NCBI GenBank assembly: GCA_003353945.1
Contig: PIVM01000020.1
Location: 1 to 60,945, forward strand
DNA: 60,945 bases
Reading direction: 5' to 3'
From: Gammaproteobacteria bacterium
GTDB lineage: Bacteria > Pseudomonadota > Gammaproteobacteria > Pseudomonadales > PIVM01
Positions 42,503-51,855 of this stretch are shown here, piece after piece. A model generated the notes under the pieces. That model was given only the letters and a program-made list of their open reading frames with translations, was not told where the DNA came from and ran no database searches. The position numbers were made by a program, and so were the translations under genes. Every line of letters starts with the position of its first letter. The stretch's first letter is position 1.

Positions 42503-45463
42503 TTAGTCGATATTTGCCAGAAGTTGATTGGCTTCTGCTTTTTGCTCTTCTTCACCTTCTTGTATAACTTCATCCAGAATATCTTTGGCACCATCAATAT
42601 CGCCCATCTCAATGTAGGCACGAGCCAAATCCAGCTTCGTCGCTACTTCATCAGTGTCACTGAGGAATTCAAACTCATCATCCGTGTCCACGTCTTCAGT
42701 ACTAGTACTGCTTGCTGCAGCTTCTTGAGCAATTTCGGCATCAGCAGCCGCATCCAGATCATCTGCATCGAAGCTTTCGCCTATTTCCAGATCAATCTCA
42801 TCACTGGCTTCGACTTCAATTTCAACTTCAGCTTCCGCTTCAACGTCTTCTTGCAGATCAGTTTCACACTCAAGGTCGTTAAGATCATCTGCGGTGTGTA
42901 CCAGTTCATCTTCAAGCGATTCTTGGTCTAGAGCTTCGTCTTCAATAACATCTAACTCTCCAAGATCCAGCTCAGCACTCTCCAGATCTACCTCTACTTC
43001 CTCCTCCTCCTCCTCAACTTCCCTGGCCTCATCAGCCGTCATTTCCTCATCAATATCAATTTCCAGATCATCACCAAGAGTTTCTTCCAGGCTTGACTCA
43101 AACTCCAGCAGCTCTTCCGGAGATTCCTCTTCTACCAGATCTAGCTCGAAATCGTCCTCGGACTCTTCCTCCTGCGTTTCTTCTTGTTCTGCCTCTGCGG
43201 CATCTACTGCATCGCTTTTGATTCCTAGATCGATTCCATCAAGATCGTAATCAATACCCATATCCGCTGAGCCGATCTCCTCTTCTGTTTCCTCCTTGAG
43301 TGTTTCAGACGCACCACCCTCAAGATCCAGCTCACCCAGATCAAGTTCCATATCATCGAGATCTTCTGTATCAAACTCAATATCTAACTCGTCCTCAAGC
43401 TTGACACCTTTCTGATCAATTTCTTCTGTCGTAACGGCGTCTTCTGACTCCACATCAACCACAGCCTGTTCTTCTACTTGATCAAGCTCAGAAGATACGC
43501 CAACACCTTCTAGCCAATCCGCCGCACCGTCAACGGTTGACAACATTTCCTTTGCCTTGGCAACGGCATCTTCATCGCCAAGATTTTGGAGCTCAGAAAA
43601 CTGCTCCGCAAAACCCGCTTGCTCTCCTGCTTCGAGATAAACTTCCAGTATCTTAACGCGCAAATCAGTACGATTTTGCTCAGAATTAATAGCATTTTTA
43701 AGCAGGTCTATGGCGTGCTGATAACGACCATATGCCACATAAATATCTGCTTCTCCTATCGCATCGCCAGTTTCTGACTTCGCTTCCGAACTAGGTGCCG
43801 CTTCTTCATCACCTTCTTCTTCGTATTCCTCTTCCAATTCTTGCTCAACTTCTTGATACTCGTCCTGCTCTGACAAAGCCTCCCCTTCTTCAACTTCATC
43901 CGAAACGTCTTCGAGATCGTCCGGTGGAAATACTTCTGATTCAACCTGACTCGCAGCCCTGCGTTTCATAAATAAGCCAGCAATAACCAGTATCAATAGG
44001 AGCAGTGCTCCACCTAGATAAAGTGGACTTTCCTGCATCCGTTCAACAAAGCTTTTCTCAGGTGCACGAGTCACCAATCCGGCATCAGGTTTTTCCTCTT
44101 TTGGTTCAACTACTGCAGGTTCTGGTGCCGGTTTTTCAGGCGTTGTTATGGATTCTTGTACTTTCTGCCCCGGCATCTCAGGCGTTTCTTTGACCACCGC
44201 ATCTTCCATAACTGCTTCTTCAGCAGGCACAGGTTCTTTAATGTCCTGCCCCACTTTGCTTTGCATAACAGCCAGTTGATCGTCTTTTAGCTGTATCAAC
44301 CGTTCAAAGTCTTCCAGCCGTTCCTGCAGTTGAGTATTTTTCTCCAGCAGCTCTTCGTTTTCCCTCTCGACTTTGTCCAGATTCTCCTGACTGACAGCCA
44401 ATGCACTTTGCAATGCCTCTTTGCCTCCAGCTGCAGCAGCGTCTGCCTGTGCCACGTGACCGGTCTTTGCACTGGATAGTTTAAGACGACCTTCTTGGGT
44501 AAAAATTGGTTTCTTTGGAGCTGCCCCCTTGGCAGTGGCATCCAGCTGCACATCCGCCATACCACTTTTCCACTTCTCGTTTTGCTCAGCGATATCTCGC
44601 AGAGCCTGGCGGACATTGATATCCTGAACTTGCCTCTCACTGGGCAATCGCAAGACACTTCCCGCTTTCACTAGATTGATATTGTTACGAATAAAGGCAT
44701 CCGGATTAATCTTTTGCAGCGCAACGATCGTCTGTTGAATCGAGACTTGCTCCGAAGGTTTCACTTTTTGCGCGACAGCCCACAAGGTGTCATTGCGTTT
44801 TATTCGATAGGTTTCACCCTGATAATGGGTGGTAGGTGTTTTTTTCGCTGTGGGTACGGTGGGCTTCATATCTGGAGCCCGAGGTGATTCAGGTGATTCT
44901 TTAGATATTGATTCAGCGAGCGCAGCACTCGTAGCGACTGGTGGCTCACTCTTCTTCGGTTGCTCCTCTTGCTTGGCCTCCTCTTGATTAGCCATTACCT
45001 GCTTCATATCTTCAGGAGAAGCAGAACCCAAGTTTACAGCCGTATCGACGCCTTCAGTGTAGATAGGCAGGTCCATCAGCGCAGTATATTCACGCAATAA
45101 TTTACCTGCAGGCCAACGGGCTTCAACCACAAAATTTAAATAGGGTTCATTAACTAAACGGTGTGTTTTAATTTTAATAACACCGTTACCTCTTCCATCA
45201 ACTTGCACTTCAAATTTGAGGTTGGTTATAAAAAAATTCCGCTCAACTCCGGATTTTTCAAAATCCTGTCGGCTGGCTAATCCAACCAGAATCTGATTAT
45301 CCGCAAGATCACCCACATTGAGCAATTTGATTTCGGCTTCCATTGGCTGGTTAAGCGCCGAATGCATCGTGAGTTCTCCTAACCCTAACGCACTAACATG
45401 CGCTGCATTCATTGCCCCTGCAAGAATAATTGCACTCGTAAGCTTACGACGAACCCTATTCAT
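42503..45463 (-). CDS. fimV: FimV/HubP-type polar hub protein
   Basis: FimV is an inner-membrane, peptidoglycan-binding protein that marks the cell pole and supports type IV pili and type II secretion. The 986 residues show a signal peptide (to about 25), the periplasmic FimV N-terminal domain (27-140), a LysM domain (about 216-274; GETYRIKRNDTLWAVAQ), a coiled coil (355-405), one membrane helix (482-499), a TPR-like part (about 570-640), a very acidic stretch of some 300 residues full of Glu/Asp, and the conserved FimV C-terminal helix motif (TKLDLARAYIEMGDIDGAKDIL). ATG 45463 follows AGGATAGG. The asd-usg-fimV-truA order is standard. It offers a natural polar partner for the pilus/secretion ATPase at 24827-27067. 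Confidence 0.95.
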   Translation of the reverse strand: MNRVRRKLTSAIILAGAMNAAHVSALGLGELTMHSALNQPMEAEIKLLNVGDLADNQILVGLASRQDFEKSGVERNFFITNLKFEVQVDGRGNGVIKIKTHRLVNEPYLNFVVEARWPAGKLLREYTALMDLPIYTEGVDTAVNLGSASPEDMKQVMANQEEAKQEEQPKKSEPPVATSAALAESISKESPESPRAPDMKPTVPTAKKTPTTHYQGETYRIKRNDTLWAVAQKVKPSEQVSIQQTIVALQKINPDAFIRNNINLVKAGSVLRLPSERQVQDINVRQALRDIAEQNEKWKSGMADVQLDATAKGAAPKKPIFTQEGRLKLSSAKTGHVAQADAAAAGGKEALQSALAVSQENLDKVERENEELLEKNTQLQERLEDFERLIQLKDDQLAVMQSKVGQDIKEPVPAEEAVMEDAVVKETPEMPGQKVQESITTPEKPAPEPAVVEPKEEKPDAGLVTRAPEKSFVERMQESPLYLGGALLLLILVIAGLFMKRRAASQVESEVFPPDDLEDVSDEVEEGEALSEQDEYQEVEQELEEEYEEEGDEEAAPSSEAKSETGDAIGEADIYVAYGRYQHAIDLLKNAINSEQNRTDLRVKILEVYLEAGEQAGFAEQFSELQNLGDEDAVAKAKEMLSTVDGAADWLEGVGVSSELDQVEEQAVVDVESEDAVTTEEIDQKGVKLEDELDIEFDTEDLDDMELDLGELDLEGGASETLKEETEEEIGSADMGIDYDLDGIDLGIKSDAVDAAEAEQEETQEEESEDDFELDLVEEESPEELLEFESSLEETLGDDLEIDIDEEMTADEAREVEEEEEEVEVDLESAELDLGELDVIEDEALDQESLEDELVHTADDLNDLECETDLQEDVEAEAEVEIEVEASDEIDLEIGESFDADDLDAAADAEIAQEAAASSTSTEDVDTDDEFEFLSDTDEVATKLDLARAYIEMGDIDGAKDILDEVIQEGEEEQKAEANQLLANID

Positions 45464-45608
45464 CTACCTATCCTATCGTCAGAAACCAGCCGCAGAAAGA
45501 CACTGACACTATCGAAATAGTACAGATCAAACCCTTTACAGCTCAGCCGGATATTGAATTACGGTGTTTTCTTAGAAATGCTGATCAATTAACCTTTCTA
45601 AGTAACCA

Positions 45609-46631
45609 TTATATATAGTCTTTTATCAGGAGTTCCGCAATCTGAACACTGTTTAGTGCCGAACTTTTTCTCACATTATCGGACACAATCCACAGATTAA
45701 GACCAAAAGGATGGGAAATGTCTTCTCGAATACGCCCTACCAGCACCTCATCACTACCTACGCCATTATCTACTGGAGTAGGATATTTCGCACTTTCGGG
45801 TTTATCGATTAGCTTTATACCCGCAGTTTTTCTGATCAACTTTCGCACATCATTCACTTCGAGGCGCTCGCGGGTTTCGATATGAATGGCCATTGAATGG
45901 CCATAAAAAACAGGCAGTTGCACGCATGTCGCATTGACCTTAATGCAATCATTTTCAAATACTTTATGAATTTCTGACGACAGAAGCATCTCCTGTTCTG
46001 TCGCACCGTTTTCACAAAACTGACCCACTTGGGGAAATACATTAAAGGCAATTTGGTGTGGAAAAATATTTTTTTCAACTTTTTGCCCATTTAACAAGCG
46101 AGCAGTCTGTTGTGCCAATTCTTCTACGGCCTGCTGACCACTGCCAGAGACAGATTGAAGACTCACTACATTGATTCGTTCAATACCCACTGCATCATAA
46201 ACAGGCTTGAGCGCCAACAGTAATGCACTACTTGCAGGACTGGGTAGAGAAATGATTTTACTCGCTTTATAGTCAGCCACTCGTTCGGGATTGACTTCCG
46301 GCACCACCATAGGCACCGCTTCATCAAGAGAACTGCTTGCTGTACCGTCAATCACGATACAACCAGCCTCTGCAGCCTTGGACAAATACCGTGCTGCGAT
46401 TTCGTCTCTGGTCGAGAATAAGGCAATCTGTACCAAACTAAAATCAAACTCCGTCAGATTCGTAACCAGCAAGGGTCTCCCTTTGAATAATACAGTGTCA
46501 CCCACCGTCGCCTCGCTATCCAACGGATATAAAGTGCCTAATGGAAATGCTCTTTCCTCCAACAAAGAAATGATGGCCTCTCCAACGGAGTTGCTGGCAC
46601 CAACCACGGCAATATCGTATGTTTTAGTCAT
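45609..46631 (-). CDS. usg: USG-1-type homologue of aspartate-semialdehyde dehydrogenase, catalytic Cys absent
   Basis: The 340 residues follow the Asd2 fold (AVVGASNSVGEAIISLLEER at the start; NVVSLQSVSGSGQQAVEEL in the middle). Where active enzymes have the catalytic PNC motif, this protein reads ISLPSPASSALL, so the active cysteine is missing and dehydrogenase activity is unlikely. This is the usual condition of the USG-1 (AsdB-like) proteins found next to asd or fimV. The role is unknown. It lies 12 bases after asd. Confidence 0.88.
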   Translation of the reverse strand: MTKTYDIAVVGASNSVGEAIISLLEERAFPLGTLYPLDSEATVGDTVLFKGRPLLVTNLTEFDFSLVQIALFSTRDEIAARYLSKAAEAGCIVIDGTASSSLDEAVPMVVPEVNPERVADYKASKIISLPSPASSALLLALKPVYDAVGIERINVVSLQSVSGSGQQAVEELAQQTARLLNGQKVEKNIFPHQIAFNVFPQVGQFCENGATEQEMLLSSEIHKVFENDCIKVNATCVQLPVFYGHSMAIHIETRERLEVNDVRKLIRKTAGIKLIDKPESAKYPTPVDNGVGSDEVLVGRIREDISHPFGLNLWIVSDNVRKSSALNSVQIAELLIKDYI

Positions 46632-46643
46632 TCTGAACCTTGT

Positions 46644-47756
46644 TTAATTTTCCAACACAATACGCAGCATACGTCGCAATGGCTCCGCCGCACCCCACAA
46701 TAATTGATCACCAACGGTGAAGGCAGACAGGAACTCCGGCCCCATATTCATTTTGCGCAAACGCCCCACTGGCACTTGCAGTTGACCGGTCACGGCCGTA
46801 GGCGTTAATTCCTGTAATGTCCGTTCTCGCTCATTGGGGATCACTCTGACCCAATCATTCGCTTCGCCAAGCAGGTTTTCTATATCTGCCATGGGGACAT
46901 CACGGGTTAGTTTCACCGTCAACGCCTGACTGTGACAGCGCATAGCGCCGATACGCACACAGCTACCATCAACAGGAACCGCATTATCACTGCGCCCTAG
47001 CAATTTGTTGGTTTCAGCCTGACCTTTCCATTCCTCGCGGCTTTGACCGTTTTCCAACTGTCGATCAATCCAGGGCAGCAGGCTACCGGCCAATGGCGCA
47101 CCAAACTGTTCAACAGGAAAGGAACTATCACGCATGGTCTCAGCGACTTTGCGATCAATCTCCAGGATCGCACTGGCCGGGTCGGCCAATTCATCGGCAA
47201 CAGACGCGTTGATAACGCCCATCTGATGAATCAGCTCACGCATATTCTTTGCACCGGCCCCGCTGGCTGCCTGGTAGGTCATCACCGACACCCATTCCAC
47301 CAAACCGGCATTGAACAAACCGCCCATTGCCATCAGCATGAGACTCACGGTACAGTTGCCGCCAATATAGTTTTTCACGCCCTGCGACAATCCCTGCTTA
47401 ATCACGTCCAGATTGACCGGATCAAGCACAATCAGAGCATCATCCTCCATCCGCAGTGAAGAGGCCGCATCAATCCAGTAGCCGTCCCAGCCAGTCTGCC
47501 TTAACTGGCTGAAAACTGCTTTTGTGTAATCGCCCCCCTGACAGGATACGATGATATCCATTGGCTTTAACGCGTCGATGGACATCGCATCTTGTAACGG
47601 TGGAATATCCTTGCCCACCACAGGTCCCTGCCCGCCAACATTGGAGGTGGTGAAAAATAAGGGATCGATATCCTTAAAATCGTCTTCTGCCAACATGCGT
47701 TGCATCAGTACAGAACCGACCATGCCACGCCAACCCACAAAACCAACTTTTTTCAT
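46644..47756 (-). CDS. asd: Aspartate-semialdehyde dehydrogenase
   Basis: Asd reduces aspartyl phosphate to aspartate semialdehyde, the branch point to lysine, cell wall diaminopimelate, threonine and methionine. The 370 residues (367 in E. coli) show [18 protein letters not shown] (4-21), the active-site cysteine in [17 protein letters not shown] (near 135) and [17 protein letters not shown]. The ATG follows 46 bases of tandem repeat, and the nearest GAGAG, eight bases upstream, is part of the repeat. It precedes usg, fimV and truA. Confidence 0.97.
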   Translation of the reverse strand: MKKVGFVGWRGMVGSVLMQRMLAEDDFKDIDPLFFTTSNVGGQGPVVGKDIPPLQDAMSIDALKPMDIIVSCQGGDYTKAVFSQLRQTGWDGYWIDAASSLRMEDDALIVLDPVNLDVIKQGLSQGVKNYIGGNCTVSLMLMAMGGLFNAGLVEWVSVMTYQAASGAGAKNMRELIHQMGVINASVADELADPASAILEIDRKVAETMRDSSFPVEQFGAPLAGSLLPWIDRQLENGQSREEWKGQAETNKLLGRSDNAVPVDGSCVRIGAMRCHSQALTVKLTRDVPMADIENLLGEANDWVRVIPNERERTLQELTPTAVTGQLQVPVGRLRKMNMGPEFLSAFTVGDQLLWGAAEPLRRMLRIVLEN

Positions 47757-47760
47757 TTTT

Positions 47761-47806
47761 TTGTCTCTCGCTAATTTTGTCTCTCGCTAATTTTGTCTCT
47801 CGCAAA
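47761..47806 (-). repeat. 16-bp tandem repeat directly before asd
   Basis: TTGTCTCTCGCTAATT (plus-strand reading) is repeated at 47761-47776 and 47777-47792, with most of a third unit to 47803. On the coding strand each unit carries GCGAGAGAC, a weak Shine-Dalgarno, and the last one ends five bases before the asd ATG. Confidence 0.8.
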
Positions 47807-47820
47807 GTACGCCATTCGCC

Positions 47821-47841
47821 CCCTCTCCTTTTGGGAGAGGG
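47821..47841. repeat. Short palindrome, CCCTCTCC type
   Basis: CCCTCTCC (47821-47828) pairs with GGAGAGGG (47834-47841) around a five-base loop. This is a common dispersed palindrome in proteobacteria. It lies 17 bases after the leuD stop but has no T-run. Confidence 0.55.
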
Positions 47842-47857
47842 CTAGATGACCATACCG

Positions 47858-48505
47858 CTATTGAATCGTATTAAACAACCAGGGTGATTTCTGCTGCCAC
47901 TGAGCCTCAAATGCCTTGATCGTCTCGGCCTCCTGCAAGGTCAACCCTATATCATCCAGGCCATTGAGCAAACAGTGTTTGCGGAAGGCATCCACGTCAA
48001 ACGGGATCACACCGCCATCGGGTTTACGAATCTCTTGGTTCTGCAAATCCACCGTTAACTGATACCCTTCCTCCGCCTCAACTTCAGCAAACAACTCGTC
48101 AATAATATTTTCTTCTAAAACAATAGGTAATATTCCATTTTTAAAGCAATTGTTAAAGAATATATCGGCAAAACTAGGAGCAAGTAATACTTGAAAACCA
48201 TAATCTTCCAGCGCCCAGGGTGCATGCTCCCGGCTGGAACCACAACCAAAATTCTGTTTTGCCAACAAAATGCTTGAGCCCTGGTAGCGTGGCTTGTTCA
48301 ACATGAATTCTTCATTTAGCGGACGACCACTGCAATCCTTATCCGGTTCACCCATATCCAAATAACGCAGTTCATCAAACAGATTGGGGCCAAAACCACT
48401 CCTCTTGATCGACTTGAGAAACTGCTTTGGGATAATCATATCAGTGTCCACATTGACCCGATCCATAGGGGCCACTTTACCCAACACTTCAGTAAACTTT
48501 TTCAT
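47858..48505 (-). CDS. leuD: 3-isopropylmalate dehydratase small subunit
   Basis: LeuD pairs with LeuC to isomerise 2- to 3-isopropylmalate in leucine synthesis. The 215 residues show the swivel-domain motifs [13 protein letters not shown] (19-31) and [15 protein letters not shown] (about 85-99). ATG 48505 follows GGGGGA. It is 18 bases after leuC. The usual leuB between leuD and asd is missing. Confidence 0.97.
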   Translation of the reverse strand: MKKFTEVLGKVAPMDRVNVDTDMIIPKQFLKSIKRSGFGPNLFDELRYLDMGEPDKDCSGRPLNEEFMLNKPRYQGSSILLAKQNFGCGSSREHAPWALEDYGFQVLLAPSFADIFFNNCFKNGILPIVLEENIIDELFAEVEAEEGYQLTVDLQNQEIRKPDGGVIPFDVDAFRKHCLLNGLDDIGLTLQEAETIKAFEAQWQQKSPWLFNTIQ

Positions 48506-48523
48506 GGTGTTATTCCCCCAGAT

Positions 48524-49948
48524 TTATGCCAATAATTCACGAACATCGACGAAACGACCGGAAACTGCTGCGGCTGCTGCCATCACCGGACTGACCAGAT
48601 GCGTCCTGCCACCAAAACCCTGACGCCCCTCAAAATTCCGATTGGAAGTCGATGCGCTATGTTCGCCCTGCCCCAGTTTATCCGCGTTCATTGCCAGACA
48701 CATGGAACACCCTGGTTCACGCCACTGCAAACCGGCCTCAACAAAGATTTTATCCAGCCCTTCAGCCTCAGCCTGCTCCTTCACTAAACCAGACCCTGGC
48801 ACGACAATCGCCTGCTTGATCGTATCAGCTACTTTGCGGCCTTTGACTACATCAGCAGCTGCCCGAAGATCTTCAATTCGCCCGTTGGTACATGAACCGA
48901 TAAACACCTGATCCAGCTGAATATCCTGTATGCGCTGGCCAGCAGTCAAACCCATATACTCAAGAGCCCTTTCAATTGAGCCACGCCGGGTTGCGTCAAC
49001 CTCCTTAGCAGGATCTGGCACACAGTCATCAATCGCCAGCACCATTTCCGGTGAGGTTCCCCAACTAACTTGGGGTTGAATCTCTTCACCTTGGAATTCG
49101 ATCACTTTATCAAAGACAGCATCGTCGTCGCTATGCAAAGTCTGCCATACCGCGACGGCCTTTTCCCAATGATCCCCACTGGGAGCAAAGGCCCGGCCTT
49201 TCACATAATCAATCGTAGTCTGATCAACGGCAACCATACCCGCTCGCGCTCCCGCTTCAATCGCCATATTGCAAACGGTCATGCGTCCTTCCAGAGACAT
49301 TTCCTCTATTACCTGGCCACCAAATTCCACGGCATAACCGGTGCCACCTGCGGTCCCAATTCTTCCAATAATGGCCAATACCACATCTTTGGCTGTCACG
49401 CCTTTCTGCAAACGCCCATTGACACGAATCAGCATGTTTTTCATTTTGCGCTGAATCAAGCATTGAGTGACCAATACATGCTCAACTTCAGAAGTACCAA
49501 TGCCATGAGCCAATGCACCCAAAGCACCATGGGTAGACGTATGAGAATCACCGCAAACCACCGTCATACCAGGTAAAGTCGCGCCCTGCTCGGGGCCGAC
49601 CACATGCACCACACCCTGACGCTGATCGCCCATCGCAAATTCCGCAAGGCCGAATTCCTTGCAGTTCTCATCCAAAGTGACCACTTGTATTTTTGACACT
49701 GGATCTACGATGCCTTCAATGCCCATTTCGCGCTCTTTCTTGGTGGTTGGCACGTTATGGTCAGGCGTCGCCAGATTGGCGTTAATACGCCATGGCTTAC
49801 GCCCTGTTAAACGCAAACCTTCAAATGCCTGCGGAGATGTGACTTCATGCAATAATTGACGATCAATATAGATCAATGCTGTGCCATCATCACGCTCTTT
49901 TACCAAATGGGATTCCCATAATTTGTCATACAGAGTCTTACCCGCCAT
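48524..49948 (-). CDS. leuC: 3-isopropylmalate dehydratase large subunit
   Basis: LeuC carries the [4Fe-4S] cluster of isopropylmalate isomerase. The 474 residues begin [14 protein letters not shown], the standard start, so ATG 49948 is chosen over upstream in-frame ATGs at 49960 and 49954. Cluster cysteines are in GSCTNGR and [38 protein letters not shown] is present in full form. It is divergent from a LysR gene with 134 bases between, which holds two inverted repeats. Confidence 0.97.
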   Translation of the reverse strand: MAGKTLYDKLWESHLVKERDDGTALIYIDRQLLHEVTSPQAFEGLRLTGRKPWRINANLATPDHNVPTTKKEREMGIEGIVDPVSKIQVVTLDENCKEFGLAEFAMGDQRQGVVHVVGPEQGATLPGMTVVCGDSHTSTHGALGALAHGIGTSEVEHVLVTQCLIQRKMKNMLIRVNGRLQKGVTAKDVVLAIIGRIGTAGGTGYAVEFGGQVIEEMSLEGRMTVCNMAIEAGARAGMVAVDQTTIDYVKGRAFAPSGDHWEKAVAVWQTLHSDDDAVFDKVIEFQGEEIQPQVSWGTSPEMVLAIDDCVPDPAKEVDATRRGSIERALEYMGLTAGQRIQDIQLDQVFIGSCTNGRIEDLRAAADVVKGRKVADTIKQAIVVPGSGLVKEQAEAEGLDKIFVEAGLQWREPGCSMCLAMNADKLGQGEHSASTSNRNFEGRQGFGGRTHLVSPVMAAAAAVSGRFVDVRELLA

Positions 49949-49968
49949 CACCATCACCACTTAACGTC

Positions 49969-49998
49969 ATTATTCGAGAACTATTGAGGTGGAATAAT
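49969..49998. promoter_or_regulatory. Inverted repeat in the leuC/LysR divergent promoter
   Basis: ATTATTC (49969-49975) and its complement GAATAAT (49992-49998) are separated by 16 bases, immediately upstream of leuC. It is a candidate binding site for the divergent LysR regulator. Confidence 0.35.
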
Positions 49999-50037
49999 TT
50001 TAAAACCGAATATAAAATAAAACAAATTCATATTTTT

Positions 50038-50056
50038 TATGGTTTGGATAACCATA
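50038..50056. promoter_or_regulatory. Candidate LysR operator before the LysR gene
   Basis: TATGGTT (50038-50044) and AACCATA (50050-50056) form a perfect 7-bp dyad with a 5-base spacer, 27 bases before the regulator start. Its size and symmetry suit a LysR recognition site and position allows self-repression. Confidence 0.45.
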
Positions 50057-50082
50057 TAGAATCTCATAAGGTTTACTTCACG

Positions 50083-50952
50083 ATGGACACTGAAGCGCTT
50101 AGAAGCTTTATCACGATTGCAGAAATCGGTTCCTTTTCGCTGGCTGCCGAACAACTGTACGTCACACAACCAGCCATTAGTAAACGTATCGCCACACTTG
50201 AAAACGAACTCGGCAATAAGCTGTTTGATCGGATAGGCCGAAATATCTCGCTGACCGAATCTGGCGCCAAGCTATTGCCTCGAGCTCAGCGCATTATTCG
50301 CGAAATTGAAGACAGTAAACGGGAAATACGCGATCTTAGCGGTGAAGTTAGTGGTAAACTCAGTATCGCGATCAGCCACCATATCGGTCTTCATCGTCTG
50401 CCGCCAGTACTCAAACAATATTCCCAGCACTACCCCGATGTATCTCTTGATATCAAATTCACTGATTCTGAAACAGCCCATGAGCAGGTACTGCATGGGC
50501 AACTTGAACTGGCAGTGGTTACCCTGGCACCCAAGATCAATGCCAAACTCACCGCTAGGGAGATATGGCTCGACCCACTCTCTTTTGTAGTAGCATGCGA
50601 TCATCCATTGCTGAAACAAACCCCAATTAACCCAAGCTCCCTAAGCAAACACCCGGCAATTATGCCAGGCCAGAATACTTATACCGGCCAGCTGATTAGC
50701 CAAGTGTTTATCGAAAAATCTCTAAAGCTCGAACTGCTGCTGATAACCAATTACCTGGAAACCATTAAAATGATGGTGAGCATTGGCCTTGGTTGGAGTG
50801 TATTACCCAATACCATGTTGGATAACTCACTGCAGAAAATTGCACTCGACGGTATCAATCTTAATCGTCGTCTGGGCTACATCCACCACACTGACCGCAG
50901 TTTATCCAATGCGGCCAGAACATTTATCGGTCTGCTGAATGAGTTTTACTAA
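50083..50952 (+). CDS. LysR-family transcriptional regulator, divergent from leuC
   Basis: This 289-residue regulator has the N-terminal winged HTH (MDTEALRSFITIAEIGSFSLAAEQLYVTQPAISKRI, shown here in two parts: 1-20 and the helix SLAAEQLYVTQPAISKR) and an effector domain from about 90. ATG 50083 gives the standard LysR N-terminus; the frame is open to 49876 but that part is not LysR-like. Such genes opposite leuCDB in pseudomonads control leucine synthesis in response to an intermediate, so leuCD is the likely target. Confidence 0.9.
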   Translation: MDTEALRSFITIAEIGSFSLAAEQLYVTQPAISKRIATLENELGNKLFDRIGRNISLTESGAKLLPRAQRIIREIEDSKREIRDLSGEVSGKLSIAISHHIGLHRLPPVLKQYSQHYPDVSLDIKFTDSETAHEQVLHGQLELAVVTLAPKINAKLTAREIWLDPLSFVVACDHPLLKQTPINPSSLSKHPAIMPGQNTYTGQLISQVFIEKSLKLELLLITNYLETIKMMVSIGLGWSVLPNTMLDNSLQKIALDGINLNRRLGYIHHTDRSLSNAARTFIGLLNEFY

Positions 50953-51138
50953 TCCTCTTTATCTTAGCTCCCTCACACCAGCTCAAGCAATTGACAAGGC
51001 GGCTGTCCATGAATTGCGGTAAATAACATACGATTGGCGCCTTATATCCTACCTACTCACGTCAGTCACTCTATAGTAATAATAGTAAACAGATATAACA
51101 GCGTTTATTATATATAACGAGAGGATATTATTAAGATA

Positions 51139-51741
51139 ATGGCATTCAAAAAATATTTTGTTTGGATACCGCAGATGCCAAGGATGATGGTGACTACAAT
51201 ATTAAGCACATTGACATTGCTATCCACTGTCGTTTGGGCCGAAAACCATCAACCCTCAGTGTATACGAGCAATCTAGCAAAAATTAAAGCTGCATATATC
51301 TACAACATCATGAAATTTACAAATTGGGATGAATCAAGTTTACCCAATAACAACACCGCCATTCGTGTGGGACTGCGAGGTACAGACGCAGTCACCTCGA
51401 TACTAACTGATAGTCTAAATCGCTATTCAATCAAAAACAGACCCATTGCTGTTGAACAGATCACTGCCAATAACACGGATTATCTTTCTTCCAACGGCCA
51501 ACCTTTCCATCTAATCTATATAGCAAAAAACGAGGAACTTCATTCTACAGTCAACGGGCCGACAACCCTATCCACTCTACTGGTCGGCAGCAACGATCAA
51601 TTCCTGTCACAAGGCGGCATTGTTAACATGTCCTTTAATGAACAGACAGACCGCGTTAGTATCATAGTGAACCTGAAGGCATTGAAAGAAAAACAGCTTA
51701 CGCTAAGCGCTCAACTACTCAATCTCGCCACACTCTACTGA
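51139..51741 (+). CDS. YfiR-like (DUF4154) periplasmic protein
   Basis: YfiR of Pseudomonas is a periplasmic repressor of the YfiN diguanylate cyclase. The 200 residues have a signal sequence (about 1-34, ending VVWA), then the DUF4154 pattern: KIKAAYIYNIMKFTNWDE (49-66), IRVGLRG, and a C-terminal GGIVNMSFNEQTDRVSIIVNL with LSAQLLNLA. No yfiN/tpbB-type cyclase is next to it; the next gene is an AraC-HDOD regulator 114 bases on. The partner cyclase, if any, is elsewhere. Confidence 0.8.
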   Translation: MAFKKYFVWIPQMPRMMVTTILSTLTLLSTVVWAENHQPSVYTSNLAKIKAAYIYNIMKFTNWDESSLPNNNTAIRVGLRGTDAVTSILTDSLNRYSIKNRPIAVEQITANNTDYLSSNGQPFHLIYIAKNEELHSTVNGPTTLSTLLVGSNDQFLSQGGIVNMSFNEQTDRVSIIVNLKALKEKQLTLSAQLLNLATLY

Positions 51742-51855
51742 CCTCCATGTAAAAGTGCATTAACACTGTGAAAGTTATTTTTTATGACCAAGTAATCTTG
51801 AGGCTATAATTATCCATGATAGAGTCTTTTCATTTGAGATGCGGATGTGTATCCA

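Noticed and set aside
42332-42931. 199-residue open frame on the plus strand
   Set aside because: It is antisense to truA and the acidic end of fimV; the Phe/Ser richness reflects the opposite-strand Glu/Asp codons.
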